A DNA stretch of 64,000 nt from Adineta steineri (GCA_905250115.1 CAJNOI010000274.1:28787-92786); one strand, 5' to 3'. Shown: positions 35,801 to 47,983, numbered from the stretch's first letter. A program made the numbers and translations. Notes: generated by a model from the letters alone, not told the origin.

Positions 35801-38800
35801 ATAACCTGATGATGAACGATTACTATCCTGATCATATCCATTTTCATTAAGTGGTTTAGAATCTGGTCCTAAAAATATATCATATTATTTATATACAAAC
35901 AAAATGAACAATAACTATGAAATTACCTAAATTACTTTGTAAATGTGGATTAACATAAAGATCTTTGCTCCATTCAACCATACATTTTAATATTGATACG
36001 AGACATTCAAGACCTTTCATTCGTAGATTATGTTCTTCTGTTAAATTACAACCTAAATTAAAATAATCAATTAGTACTGTAGCCAGAAAAAAAACTTTTT
36101 AGGGAGGAAAGGCCAGGTTACACTAGTGGAGAAATGGAGTCCTCCTAACCATTGTCTAGTTACGCTCTTATGATTAATACTACCGAATAGATTTAATTCT
36201 TATGTCTCAAAGCTGAATTTAGGTTAATAATACATTGAGATACAAAATTATTAACATAATCTCTGTAAGATGATAAGTAGAAATTGCTCGAGGTCGGTTT
36301 CGATAATCAAATCAGAGCATGAAATTTATGATTCAACCTTGAACGGTATACTTTAATTTATTAGTTATTCTTCAATTAACGGTTCATTTCATTTCTGGTG
36401 ACTGATTATAACATCAATCAGAATTGTTATTCGCATATAAAAATATATTTAATAAATCTGATTGATTTAATAAATAAAAATAATTCAATATGATTCTAAA
36501 ACTGTTTCATTTGCTTTGAATATAAATGAGATATTTTCTATATGCTCAACCATTCATTATATTTAGAACATTTCTCTAGATATGTCTATAACAATAATCT
36601 CAATTTTCACTCTTGATTGATTCAATAAATAAATATATATGTCTGTTTTTTTTTAATAATGTAATAGAAACATAGGTATTACATGTGTTTGAATTTCATT
36701 ACTTTATTAAATAAATATATATATATATATATGCGCATAATGCAATGCATAAAAATAAATTTATATGTAAATGAGCTAATAAAGAACAAAGAAATTCTTA
36801 AAAATGTTCATTCAAAATATGATTAATTAAATTTCGATGACTACTATTCATTACAATATTGGTTTTGCCTTAGAGTAATGTAATCAGAATCTAAACTTTT
36901 TAATTAATTGGTATATTTACGGACGCCTTAGATCTGTATTTAAAATTTAGATGTATAGAACGATCACCGATATTTTTAGAGTAAATATCGTCAATAATAT
37001 ATAGTCAAACAAAATTCGGCGATGAGCATTACAATTTGATAAACTTCCTGATAATCATACCTAGTTCTACAGCTTGTCGACCTTGTGCTGCACGTGATAG
37101 AACAACGACTAGACGTTCAAATATATTTGCTGATCGCATTGAACAATCATAATTGATAAATAAATCCACGATAATTTGAGCATCTATTATAAATACATAC
37201 TAAATCATTTCATTCATAAGATAAACTTACCTGCAGAAACTTTTGCTAATGTTTGAATAACAAGCCATTTATGACGAAATGAACTAGTTGGTGTTTCAAG
37301 TATAGTTAAAAATATTTCACGAAATAATACCTATAATATATTGATAATTTCGTAAAAAAGAAAAATAATTTTTTGTTTAGTTTCAGTTACTTCAATTTGA
37401 ATTTTTAAATGTGCTTTAAATTTATCAAGTAATTCAACAAAATTAAATAATGCCATTTCAAATAATTCAGGAATAGATGAAACACCATTACGTGATAATG
37501 ATACACATAAATTTGTTTTTATTATTTGAAGAAAATCTTCTGATGTACGAAAAACTGGACCTGATGTTTGTAATATTTGCATTATTAAACGTAATGAAAA
37601 AAGTCGAGATTTAAGATCCAAATTAATTCTATTAAAATCAAATTATAATTTTATAAAAAGAAAAAAAGAATATTACATACCTTGGATCTATATTTCCTTT
37701 ATCTTTGATATCACGATCAGATAATTTACATAAAGCACGAAATACATAATAAGCATTTTTAAAATAATTATCAGCAGATAATTCATCTGCTGATAATGAA
37801 TTTGACATATTAGTTTTTATAGATGATTGTTCATCGATAGATTGACGATCTAAATAATGATATTCATTGAACTGGAAAATGATGCTTTAATATGTAAGTA
37901 TCTTAGATAGAATAATCATGAGTTGAGAAGAGAAAGGCGACTACAAATTTCATTGTAAAATTTTACTCAGGAATGAGAGATATGCAGGTTTATAGAGAAA
38001 ATTTTTCTCTATCGAATGGTATATATACCATTGAATTCCATTGAGTACCGTAAAAATCGATTTTTGGCTTGAATTCAAGCCAGTTAGAGACATATATTCA
38101 ACTTTCTTTTGTGTCCGTGAACCTCAATAAAACATTGAGTTGAACCCTCAAAATACATCAGTTTGTAGAGAAAACATCAGAGAACAAAATCTTCACTTCA
38201 AAAAAAAAAAGATTATAGGCAAGTGATTTAGTTGACTCCGATACAGGTCTCTAATTGGTTTAAATTCAAGCCAAAAATCGATTTTTACGGTACTCAACAG
38301 AATTCGATAGAGAAATTTTTTTCTACATATCTCTCATTCTTAGGTCAGAAATTTGTAGTCGTCTTTAAAATATTATTAAATGATTTATTTTATTCGATTA
38401 AATTGTTAGGAAAGAATTGATTCCAGGGTATAGAATAGATTGTTCTATATCAGATTACCATTTCGTTTTTTTTAATCACTATCAATAGACTACCTTTATC
38501 ATTTCGTGATATTCCATCATGAATTTCTTCTTGTGCTGATTGAATATCCTCAATAATTTCATTTGTTGTTAACGAAGAATTTGTTTGTTGTAGTGTGGCT
38601 TCATCTAAATATATTCATTCGATTTATATTAATCAAATAAAAGAATTCTTCATACCATAACAAATTTTTTCGACAAGTTCATCAAGAATTTCTTTAATAA
38701 CAATTTCATCTTGATCATAAACATTCGATGATATATGATTAATTTCTTGTTTTTTTCGTTCATTAACTAAGCTCTAAAAATAAATAAATAAATAATCATA

Positions 38801-39616
38801 TATATTTATTTTTGCTTTGTCAATATAAGAAAAACAAACCATCTTTTGTTCCATTTTTGAAAATATTCCATTGAGTATTTGTGAAAGACAACCTTGTGCT
38901 GTTGCTTCATTAATTTTCGATCGACTTGTTAAATAAATATTAAAACATGTTTTAACAATTTGTAAAACACTACGTTGATGAATTTCAATTGTTTGTGATG
39001 TCATTATTGTTAAACAAATTTTTATTATTTGTAATTCAACTTTTTCTTCAGTTTGTACACCATGAAAACATGCACAAATTATTGATACAATACGATCAAT
39101 TAATAATTTTGTTGAATCAATTGGATCGACAATATTACCAATTAAATGTCCATTTAAAAGAAGTTTCTAATAAAGAAATATTAAATTCTTTTTTTTTTGT
39201 TTCATAAATATATATATATTTACTTGAAGACAATCGAGTGCAGTATCAGTCATACGAACATGATTTGATACACAGGCTAATTCCAACGGAAGAAAATATG
39301 TTTCACTAATAGATGGTATACTAAATAAAAATTTTATTAGCAAATTTTAGAAATATTAATTTAATTTACTTTGTAGTTTGAGTATCTTTTGTTAGTGAAG
39401 CTACCAAAGAAAAAAAAGAAATAGAACTATTGATTTATAAAGTAAGAGTAACTAACCAAGCGCCATTTCACATGAACGTTTCAATTGTAAATATTGTGGT
39501 TTTTTAATGTCTTTTTCACTCAATATTTTTTCGAGTGCTCGTTTTAAAAACATATCATTATTATCGACATGTCCTACAATTGGTGTACCACCACCTTTAG
39601 GATTTTTTTGAGCCAT
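29813..39616 (-). CDS. ARFGEF1/2-like: BIG1/2-type ARF guanine-nucleotide exchange factor, many exons
   Basis: A single long gene of roughly 30 exons. The N-terminus ([20 protein letters not shown], from 39616) is followed by the DCB region with [20 protein letters not shown]. The Sec7 domain starts at about 35700 with [20 protein letters not shown] and contains [20 protein letters not shown], the conserved [12 protein letters not shown] loop with the catalytic Glu finger. It continues after an intron with [15 protein letters not shown] and [16 protein letters not shown]. The C-terminal exon 29936-29813 ends [20 protein letters not shown], like human BIG1/2. BIG proteins activate class I ARFs at the trans-Golgi and are inhibited by brefeldin A. 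Exon joins in the HDS region were checked only in part; total length is about 1,700 aa by estimate. The Met at 39616 is 10 bp downstream of a CTTTTAG acceptor. Confidence 0.93.
33675..33831. mobile_element. hAT-type MITE, family C, 157 bp, in the BIG gene
   Basis: Ends CAGTGGCCGATCTAG and CCGCTACTG; flanks ACTGAAGA (33667-33674) and GCTGAAGA (33832-33839) form an 8-bp duplication with one mismatch. The inverted complement of 61802-62002 matches it over most of its length (GGCTAAAAGCTATTTTTTGA and beyond). It is inside an intron. Confidence 0.85.
37937..38372. repeat. Foldback repeat in a BIG-gene intron
   Basis: The left arm (GCGACTACAAATTT at about 37937 through CGTAAAAATCGATTTTTGGC and GTTAGAGAC near 38095) and the right arm (GTCTCTAATTGG near 38248 through AAATTTGTAGTCG near 38372) are imperfect complements of about 125-155 bp, separated by about 150 bp. 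No coding content. Confidence 0.75.
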
Positions 39617-40952
39617 TGATATAATGCTAAAAGAAATAAATAAATTTTTATATGTCACTATTTTAAAATTATTTTCAATAAAACAGTTTGCTCAATTCTT
39701 TTCTATCAAATCAAAATCTCTAATAGTAACTATCAACATTGCCACGAGTACATAATTCATTTTGTTATTAATTTTGCTATTTATGTCATGATTCATTGGG
39801 TTGAGTCGACGTACTATATATTTTTTCTTACAGGTGCTCAATTTTTTTATGAGTGAATATTTAAACTCAGCTTATCGTCCAATCTTGAAAATATTGAGTA
39901 GATGGTGCTAAACAACAGATTATATGGCAACTATTTATAAATGAAGTTATATTTTTGTCGAAGGAAGGAATAATGCTACATAGAATGTATTAATCCTTTA
40001 TTTCAATTAGTGTTAAACAGATAATAATACAAGTGTTATTTACTTGCAAAAAAAATCTTAATGAATTATCAAATAAAAATTGTTCATGAGATTTTATTAT
40101 TTAATGAAAATATTTCACCTAGCTTTTTTTAAGGTTTATATTGACAATAAATAATTACCATAACGAAATTACAAAAATACATGATCGCTTAATTCAATAA
40201 ATTGAAACTACGCATATCTCTGATGCTGTTATCGTATTAACCGTATAATATCTTGGAAAATACTGTAGAGTTGTATGAACTTGAACAATGGCATCAAATT
40301 TTGTTATTGTATGTAGAGATATTTCATAACAGTTAAGAATGAAGTGATTTCAAACATTGTCATAAAACTAGCAAGGTAATACTCCCAAATATTAGTTCAA
40401 TACTAAGATGATAATCGTTTTCGAAACATATCTTGAAAATATGATTATACTAGTAATACGGAACTATTGTTTTTACAATCATTGTACAACATAAGTGGCA
40501 GATTTTCAAATGGAATTCATCATATTTCAATATTTTATCGAAAAATTAATTAAATACATAAGTCTTCTCCATTGTAAATGAACATATATTATTTTACCAG
40601 TAGTTGTCGCTATTGCGCAATGTATATACTTATCTAGTTTATATATTTTTTAGACTATTATGAATTCAAAAATATATAGTTACGTATTATCAACATAAAA
40701 ATTATTAAATTTTTGCTATAATATCATAAGTATATATAAATTAATGATTCATCAATGTCAACTTCTCGATAAAAATGATTGGAATTGAGAAAAGTCTTAT
40801 TTATATAGCAAACACGTAGAACGCTGAATATGATTCCTTCTTTAACTTAAACATCAAGAGTTTAGTCACTTCACACGCAAATAAACCAATAGTTTTTTGT
40901 TTAGTATTCATTATCAAGTTGGAAAATATTTTTTTGTCTATACATCTTATCA
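39617..40952. other. Divergent intergenic region
   Basis: 1.3 kb between the divergently transcribed BIG gene and KXD1. No repeat or gene recognised; it should contain both promoters. Confidence 0.5.
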
Positions 40953-41745
40953 ATGGAGACAAATGCTGATTCATCATTAACATCTTCAACTACTACAACT
41001 ATTTCGTCTACTCCTACACCGGCATCATCATTTGTTAATTTATTTTTAAATGAAATCAATAATCAAGATATTTATTGTTTACTTGATGTTCAACGTTCAC
41101 TGTAAAAAGATTCTTTCTTTTTTTATTCAATAAAATAATTTCATTTGATAAATTTTGTATATTTAGACTTGAACAATTAGATAAAACAAATGAAAAAATT
41201 GATGGAATTAATAAATTATCAGCTAAAAATTATTTAGATGCATCACGAGATTTTTCAAGTCATACACAAATGTTAACAACAATGAAAACTGATCTTGATT
41301 TAATATTCAAACGAATAAAGTATTATAACTAACAGAGAAAAAAAGAATAAAGTCTTTATTTTTATTCTTTTAGATTATTAAAAATGCGATTAAATAAAAA
41401 ATATCCTGAAGCTTATGCGTCGGGTAAAAAGAAAAGAGATTTTTTTGCTTTTGTTCTAATAGAATATAATTGAAAATTTTAGTTCTTCGAACGAATGCAA
41501 TACAAAATCCATCTCTTGATGAAGAAGATGATGATATAAATGAATTACCAACATCCGTGGTAAATCGATTTGTTTGCACTTGATAAGAAAAAAGAACAGC
41601 TGCTGCTTTTTTATTCTTCTATTAGAAATCTGTTACAAGTCCATCACTTGTTAAATCGAAAACAATTGATTGCTCACAATTTCCGTCATCAATACGTGAA
41701 AGTCATAGTTTAACACAAATACCAAATAATAAAAATATTGAATAG
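40953..41745 (+). CDS. KXD1: KxDL-motif protein, BORC subunit, 5 exons, 182 aa
   Basis: Exons 40953-41101, 41167-41319, 41374-41423, 41483-41559 and 41626-41745 join in phase with introns of 54-66 bp. The core matches KXD1: LLEQLDKTNEKIDGINKLSA, then MLTTMKTDLDLIFKRI, which contains the KxDL signature (KTDL), then RLNKKYPEAYA. The N-terminus is Ser/Thr-rich and the C-terminus acidic and then Ser-rich, as in the family. KXD1 is a subunit of BORC (and associates with BLOC-1), which recruits ARL8 to lysosomes and controls their movement; this is known for animals. Length is close to human (176 aa). Confidence 0.92.
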
Positions 41746-42123
41746 ATATCGAATGCATTAACTGCTTAAATCATTAAATGAACAAGCTATTTTTAACGTT
41801 ACTTATTTTTCAAAAATCTATCGGATAAATTTAAAAAGCATTTAAAGTTTGATAATAAAAAAATGATTTTTATGCTTCCATAGTTGATTTATGTAAATAA
41901 AACATTTATTTGTTTTTATTTTCAGATTTAATTTCAATAATTTTTTTCTTATAATTCAATTGATTTTTCTGGTAAGTGTACTGTATATGGTTATTGAACG
42001 GACAAGATTTATTTGATATAATAAACATTTCTGTTGTATATACGAACAATTGATATAAGCTATAGAAAAGAATCTAATCGAAGGAATGTAATCTTAAGAA
42101 TATAAATCAAGGTACAACTAATT
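41746..42123. other. 3' flank of KXD1, nothing else recognised
   Basis: AT-rich sequence between the KXD1 stop codon and the assembly gap. No feature beyond a likely 3' UTR. Confidence 0.5.
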
Positions 42124-42223
42124 NNNNNNNNNNNNNNNNNNNNNNNNNNNNNNNNNNNNNNNNNNNNNNNNNNNNNNNNNNNNNNNNNNNNNNNNNNNNN
42201 NNNNNNNNNNNNNNNNNNNNNNN
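42124..42223. other. Assembly gap, 100 N
   Basis: Run of exactly 100 N. The right flank is T-rich low-complexity sequence, a likely cause of the break. Confidence 0.99.
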
Positions 42224-44601
42224 TTTTTTCTCTCATTTCTTTCTTCAGGGACTTTTTTTTCTAATATATATTGCTCACAGTGCAACTATCTATCTATAAT
42301 TTCTTATTTTTCATTCTCTGGTGTTTTAAACGCAAGAAAAAAAAACAAACGAAACGTCGTTATTGCTATGTGTTATGTTTGCTCAGCATGTCTTTTAAAA
42401 GACAGAAAAAAAAAACAAAGCGAAATCTTAATCTGCTTAGCAGTTTTCTTTATACCTATTTATATATATTCAGGATAATCCTCGCAGAGACCTTGAAGAT
42501 GTTTGTTGTTGTTTGCTATTGTTGTTGTTGTTATTGTTGTTGTTTTTTCATAATGTATGTTGAATCTCTTGTATTAGTGATAAAAAACTTTACACATACA
42601 CAAGTGCGCACAAAAATTTCAGGTATCTTATATCTTTTCTATTTGATCGAAAAAAAAAATAATCAGAATTTATCTTCAGTTTTGAATGAACATATTGACT
42701 TGCCAAACTTTTTCACTTAATATGTGTGCGCATTTTCTTTTTTGCCTCGGAAAATTGTGTTTTTTTTTTAATCAGGGATTTTATTGTCAAGCGTTTTCTT
42801 TTAAAAAAAAATTGACTGTGTTGCTTTTCTTCTTTTTTTTTCTTTGTCGTTTGTTATTGCATCAAACAGTTGATGATGTACGCATCAGATTTTCTTTTGT
42901 ACAAAAAAAACTATGTTTGTTTCTTTTTTTCTTTTCCTTTCCCTCTAATAGTCACCTCATTGAGCAGTGCTGTTTAGATCGATTATGTTCTTTTCGTCTT
43001 TTTTTTTTGAAAAAATTTGTATGAAGTCGAATTATATCTATCCAATTTTATGTGTTTGTAATTTTTTCTACAGAACAGTATCATTACTACATGATATGCT
43101 CGATTCAACAAATGAATGAGCATCTATTTCACATATTGACTTTTGAATGTAGCCTTTTTTGTTCGTTTGTGTATGTATTGATTGATTTATAATTCTTCGT
43201 ATGTATGTCTATCTTCTTTCCAAATTCCTCATCGGTATTAATATAATTCATAATTTGATTTTCCTTTTGTCTTTGTATGTTACGGTGTTGATTATATTCT
43301 CCCTTTTCTTGTTCATTTATATATGTGTCTCGTTTCTCTTTTTTTTTTGTCAATGTTTGCAACAATTTTTTTTCGAATAATAAGACAAACAAGAGATCAT
43401 TTATATACATATACCTTAGTAACAACACCTATTGAGATAAAATGATAAATATTATAGTAGAAAGCTATAAATCTATAGTTTTGTATCTATTATATTCACG
43501 ATCATATCAATTCTGTTATACAAAATAAGATTTATATAACTTCATGAACTTGACATATCAGATTATTGTTTCATATCTTCTCACGATATAATGTTAATTA
43601 AATACTGAGATATATATAAAAACTCATCAAAAAATAATATTTTAAAGTATAGTTTAGTTCAGGTAACATTAGAACGGATTATAAAGTTACACAAAATTTA
43701 AAAACTTGAGTTGTAGGACTTGGTGCGCCTCTTGATGAAAACCTAAAGGATACTAACTTAACAGTATAAGCAATTTTAGAAGGCCGATGATTGTTGTACT
43801 AAGAATATCATATGTTCCGACTACAAAATCATCCGTTGGACATGTTTCTTTTTTGGAAAACAGTGTTTTTATAAAATTATACCTTTATTTTTAATATTTG
43901 TTATTTATAAAAGTACATCAGGTTAAATCTCAATAAATGATTTTTTGCTCGTAAACAAATGTAAGATAAATGAAAAAATGCATAACATTTTTCAACAATT
44001 TTCTTATACTGATCTTTGTGCAGATTAATTTTAGATTCTTTTTTTTATAAAAACGATCAACAAAGTGAATTCTGTAAAAGTCTATGCGTGCCATATAATA
44101 AGATTGTTGCAGAGGATTAATATGTATTTGTTTGTCAAATCAAAAAAGATATTCGCTTTATAACAATACAAAAAAAAACTCACATGTTATTGATCTCTTT
44201 GCTTTTAAACTGACATAAATATCAATCAGTGTGCATTCTAATGCAATACTTAATTCAACTTCTTTAAAAAAAAAGCAAATCTGTGCCATAATAATATTCT
44301 CATTATTGCATCTACAATACTCAAATTATATGTACAATTTACGTATATATAGTGAAGATATAAATATTCATTATTCGAAGTTGTATTGTAGTTTTTATTC
44401 ATCGTATATGTAACAAATTCTATTTGGAAATCTTGTTTTATTTTTATGAATGCTACTTCTTCGGAGAAGTGTTATTTCTAATCTTATAAAATAATACATT
44501 ATTTAAACTATTTGAATTTCTATATAATCAGACTTCAATATGATTTCAAATCATTCTTCTATTATTTTTATTCTTAAAAATGAATCTGACAAAATCATTA
44601 T
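42224..44601. other. Intergenic, T-rich and low complexity
   Basis: Long T/C-rich stretches and a (TGT)n run at about 42500-42545. Several open frames exist only because the strand is T-rich and have no domains. Nothing is called. Confidence 0.5.
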
Positions 44602-44835
44602 TTATGATTTCTTTTCTTCTGCAGAATCAGTTGTTTGATCAGTTTTTATAGCTTCACGCCATTGTTTAGCTAATTCAGGATTTTCTTGTTCCCATTTATT
44701 AGAAGTATTATGTACAAGCCAATCACTTTTATTAATTGTCTGTCGAAGTTGAGATACGAGATCGTCTAATTGATTTTCCGTGGATGCTGTTGTTGTAGTT
44801 GATGGAATGTTACTAGCATGATCAGTATTCGACAT
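44602..44835 (-). CDS. Small conserved-looking protein of unknown function, 77 aa
   Basis: A single exon encodes a Ser/Thr-rich N-terminus, then a compact helical core, DDLVSQLRQTINKSDWLVHN, followed by NKWEQENPELAKQWREAI and an acidic Lys tail. I do not recognise the family. Support for a real gene: a polypyrimidine tract with TTTTAG ends three bases before the ATG, as in neighbouring genes, and the core is rich in Trp and charged residues, unlike random AT-rich sequence. It lies 154 bp beyond the stop of the DJ-1-like gene on the same strand. Confidence 0.55.
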   Translation of the reverse strand: MSNTDHASNIPSTTTTASTENQLDDLVSQLRQTINKSDWLVHNTSNKWEQENPELAKQWREAIKTDQTTDSAEEKKS

Positions 44836-44989
44836 CTTCTAAAAGTAAAATAAGAAGTAATGTTCGTTTTTTTTCTCTTGTTTATTTCAAATAAAATAAA
44901 AGAATATATTTAGATGCTTGGTTATCTGAATGCAAAGACTAGGACTACATATATACGTAAAATAAAATAAAATAGAATGATAACAGTGT

Positions 44990-45571
44990 TTATAAAGTAA
45001 TCATTGTGCCGAGTAATTTAAGAAATTCTGCCAACCATTTTGGATGACCAGGCCAAGCTGGTGATGTAACTAAATTTCCATCAACAACTACTTCTGTTGG
45101 TTCGACTTCAACATAAGTTGCACCAGCTAATGTAAGATCAGGTCCAATTGCTTTATATCCTGTAACTCGTCTGCCTGTCACAACACCAGCTGCTATGAGC
45201 ACTTGTAAACCATGACAAATACTTGCAATAGGTTTTTTACTGCTATCAAATTCACGTACAAGATCACGAACTCTTTTATCTAATCGAATGTATTCAGGTG
45301 CACGTCCACCAGGTACAATTAATGCATCATAATCTTTAGCTTTAACTGACGAAAATGTGGCATTAAGTGTAAAGTTGTGACCACGTTTTTCTGTATATGT
45401 TTGATATTGTTCAAAATCATGTACAGCAGTTGCTACAGTTTCTTTTGCTTTTTTATCTGGACATACAACATCGACTTGATGACCTATCATAAGTAAAGCT
45501 TGATAAGGAACCATTACTTCATAATCTTCGACGAAATCGCCAACAATCATTAAAATTTTTTTTGGTGCCAT
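44990..45571 (-). CDS. DJ-1/PfpI family protein, plant DJ-1D-like, 193 aa
   Basis: A single intronless exon covers the whole class-I glutamine-amidotransferase-like fold. Landmarks are GDFVEDYEVMVPYQAL (with the conserved acidic residue), HDFEQYQTYTEKRGHNFTLN, ALIVPGGRAPEYIRLD, the nucleophile elbow SICHG with its Cys, and a C-terminal WPGHPKWLAEFL. The pattern TAVHDF..YQTY..RGHNFTLNATF is that of plant DJ-1D (a tandem-domain methylglyoxal-detoxifying glyoxalase III) and related bacterial PfpI proteins, not of animal PARK7. Here only one domain is present. A role in methylglyoxal or protein repair is inferred. TTTGTAG ends eight bases before the ATG. Likely horizontal origin. Confidence 0.88.
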   Translation of the reverse strand: MAPKKILMIVGDFVEDYEVMVPYQALLMIGHQVDVVCPDKKAKETVATAVHDFEQYQTYTEKRGHNFTLNATFSSVKAKDYDALIVPGGRAPEYIRLDKRVRDLVREFDSSKKPIASICHGLQVLIAAGVVTGRRVTGYKAIGPDLTLAGATYVEVEPTEVVVDGNLVTSPAWPGHPKWLAEFLKLLGTMITL

Positions 45572-46105
45572 AGTTTATCTACAAATAATATAGTTATTTG
45601 TTTAACATGATTATTCAACTAAAACAAAATTGTAATATTTTTGCTGAAACCTTTTTCTTAAATATCATCTTCCTTAAAAAGATTCTTTAATTAATTTTAT
45701 AATACAACAATATAATCTGACTTTCGATTTTGTTTTATATCCAAAATTGGTAACTTATTCTCCAAATAGTCGAAAATAATCATTGTAGAGAGAATCAGAA
45801 AAGAAATTCATAAATCAAATACGAGTTCGTTCAGAAAAAAATTGTAACATACGATGATTTTTTCTAAAGAAATAAAGTCAGAACTTTCATTCGTTATATC
45901 TATGATTATTCTTTATAGTTATCTTGAATTAATAAAGTTAAACGAAAAAATAAAGCATTGTTGCTGTTCTTGTTTAATCTTGTTAGTTTTTACACTCGGA
46001 ATCGTATAACTTTGGAACAATAAAAGAATATGAAAAACCAACAATAACGATTATATCTATGGACGGACAACATTAGAAAAACGAAGAAACAAAAGAAAAA
46101 GCAGT
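45572..46105. other. Spacer between two minus-strand genes
   Basis: About 530 bp of AT-rich sequence between p23 and the DJ-1-like gene. It should include the p23 3' UTR and the DJ-1-like promoter; no motif is distinctive. Confidence 0.5.
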
Positions 46106-46922
46106 CTATGCCGATTGTTCTTTGGCAGCTGATTCTTGTTCGCCTTTTGCTGCCGTTGAAGCAGTTTCATTATTTGATTTGTTTGATTCTTGCTTATTCT
46201 GAGCTTTTGCACCGGCTTGATTTGCCATTGGTGATCCTTCTTCATCATCTGAATCACCACCTTCTTCCTCATCAGAACCGTCACCCATCATATCCATACC
46301 GGGCATACCTCCCATACCTGGCATACCACCCATCATACCACCCATGCCTCCCATACCTGGCATACCACCCATACCACCCATCATACCTTCCATACCACCC
46401 ATGCCACCCATGCCTGGCATACCACCCATACCTGAAATAATAAATTAACAAATAATTAATCTTAATTTCTAGTTTATTTTTTAATTAAAATTATTTCTTA
46501 CCTCCAGAAAACATATCTTGAAAGTTGCCACCACCTGGTCCAGCTTTTTCATCATCACTTTCATCATCATCTTTCCAATGATCGAAATCAGTTTGTAACC
46601 AATGTAAACGTTGTTTCTCTTTTGTTAAACGTGGCCAAAAATCAGCTTTTTGATCTTTTTTCTTTAATAATAAACGCCAAAATTTTTGTCCAACATTTTC
46701 ATATTTACTAGTTTCAGGATCGATTTCTCCAAATAAATCAATTTTAACAGCATAAGCATTTTTATCTTTACCATTACTTGATGATGAATGACCTTGAAAT
46801 GAGACTGAATTTTGTTCGAATTTAACATCGACTTTTTCAAGATCAGGTACAGTAATAGTTAATAAAACATGTTCACGTTGTTGTGCCCAAAGAACACGCG
46901 GAATTTGAGTTTGTTCAGGCAT
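46106..46922 (-). CDS. PTGES3-like: p23 Hsp90 co-chaperone (PTGES3-like), 2 exons, 248 aa
   Basis: Exons 46922-46502 and 46431-46106 join in phase. The CS domain occupies residues about 8-110: PRVLWAQQREHVLLTITVPD, VSFQGHS, KIDLFGEIDPE and FWRLLLKKKDQKADFWPRLT. The family motif WPRLTKEKQRLHWLQTDFDH and WKDDDESDDE follows. Exon 2 adds a low-complexity run built of GGM and PGM units (about 45 residues), then acidic and Ala/Gln-rich tails. p23 binds ATP-bound Hsp90 and stabilises client complexes; some members are prostaglandin E synthases. The GGMPGM region is absent in the human protein but similar runs occur in plant and invertebrate p23. The start is the Met followed by PEQTQ at 46922. Confidence 0.93.
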
Positions 46923-47462
46923 AGTTGAAAACTGAGTGATGAGACAACAACACACGATATGGAGTGACGCTAGGAAGTGATTGATGGGGGACTTGTTTGT
47001 TTTTTTCTTATCGTGATTAACATCGACGGTGGTGACCTCATTTAAAATTTTAATAAATTTGATTGTTGATAATTTAAAATTTTAAAAATTAAAAATTAAT
47101 ATTTTATAATCAACCTATAAATTTAATCGTTAATATGAAAAAGTTAGCGTGTCACGTCTATGATTCGTTACGCTTTCCATTTGTTTGCTGATGGTTGATG
47201 ACACGACGAATGTCTTTCGTGCCAGATATCAATGTTCAATTAAGTTTCATATGATTTCTTTGATTGAAAATTAACTTAGTCTTTCATGTCTTGCTGTTAA
47301 ATATTATACTGAAATAGTTTTAATGTTTAAAATGAATAACAAAATTTTTTTTACTATTTAAAATTGTTCTTAGTAAAAGAATTCATCACTTTATAAAATA
47401 ATATTTGATGTCTACGTTTTCAGATCTCTAACTTGATATAATTAACAAAACAAATTCATAAA
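46923..47462. other. Divergent promoter region
   Basis: 540 bp between p23 (-) and OST4 (+). A TTTTCAG acceptor at 47417-47423 lies 39 bp before the OST4 start, suggesting a spliced leader or a 5' UTR intron. No repeat recognised. Confidence 0.45.
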
Positions 47463-47646
47463 ATGGCTCGTGAAAGTGATCAAGTAAGATAAAATTGTTT
47501 AACTGATTTTATTTTTAATTTTTCTTATCTATTAGGTTTTGGGTATCTGTGCTAATATTCTCGGTGTAATTGTCTTTTTGCTAGTCGTTGGTTATCATTA
47601 TGTTCAAGCAAGTAATCCACGCAATCAACGACATGCAAATGAATAA
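47463..47646 (+). CDS. OST4: Oligosaccharyltransferase subunit OST4, 2 exons, 43 aa
   Basis: Exon 1 is 21 bp (47463-47483, encoding MARESDQ) and exon 2 is 47536-47646. The protein is one transmembrane helix with short ends. CANILGVIVFLLVVGYHYVQ and ASNPRNQ match human OST4 (ANMLGVSLFLLVVLYHYV..NNPK) almost residue for residue. OST4 is a mini-subunit of the ER oligosaccharyltransferase that stabilises STT3 for N-glycosylation. The gene is too short for standard gene-size cut-offs. The C-terminus is six residues longer than in human. Confidence 0.93.
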
Positions 47647-47976
47647 ATAATCTTACGAATGTATAACTTTGAACATTTAGTTATTTTATTTATTCAGTTT
47701 TTTTTCGATTGTTATATTAGTTAGGTTTTATGACTATGGGAAACATTATCATTTTATTCTTGTTTTGTTTTTCGTTTTTTTATAAAAAGATGCATTAAAA
47801 AGAGATAAATTATTTGTTAAAATGGATTCGAAACTATACGATTCTTTCTCTTCAAAAATAATATAAGAATAAAAATAACTTTTCGAAACAGACGAAATTT
47901 TATCAGTAATCTTTTTTCTACGCAAAAGAAAGATAAACGAATTCAGAAAGACATGATGTCAATAATCAAAAACAGA

Positions 47977-47983
47977 TGCACCC
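47977..47983 (+). promoter_or_regulatory. Candidate metal-response element
   Basis: TGCACCC fits the MRE core TGCRCNC bound by MTF-1 in animals. It lies about 160 bp before the first metallothionein start and about 100 bp before its TATA box. A seven-base match can occur by chance, so this rests on context. Confidence 0.35.

Noticed and set aside
42271-43024. Long Phe/Cys/Leu-rich open frames
   Set aside because: They result from T-rich low-complexity sequence; no domain or splice evidence.
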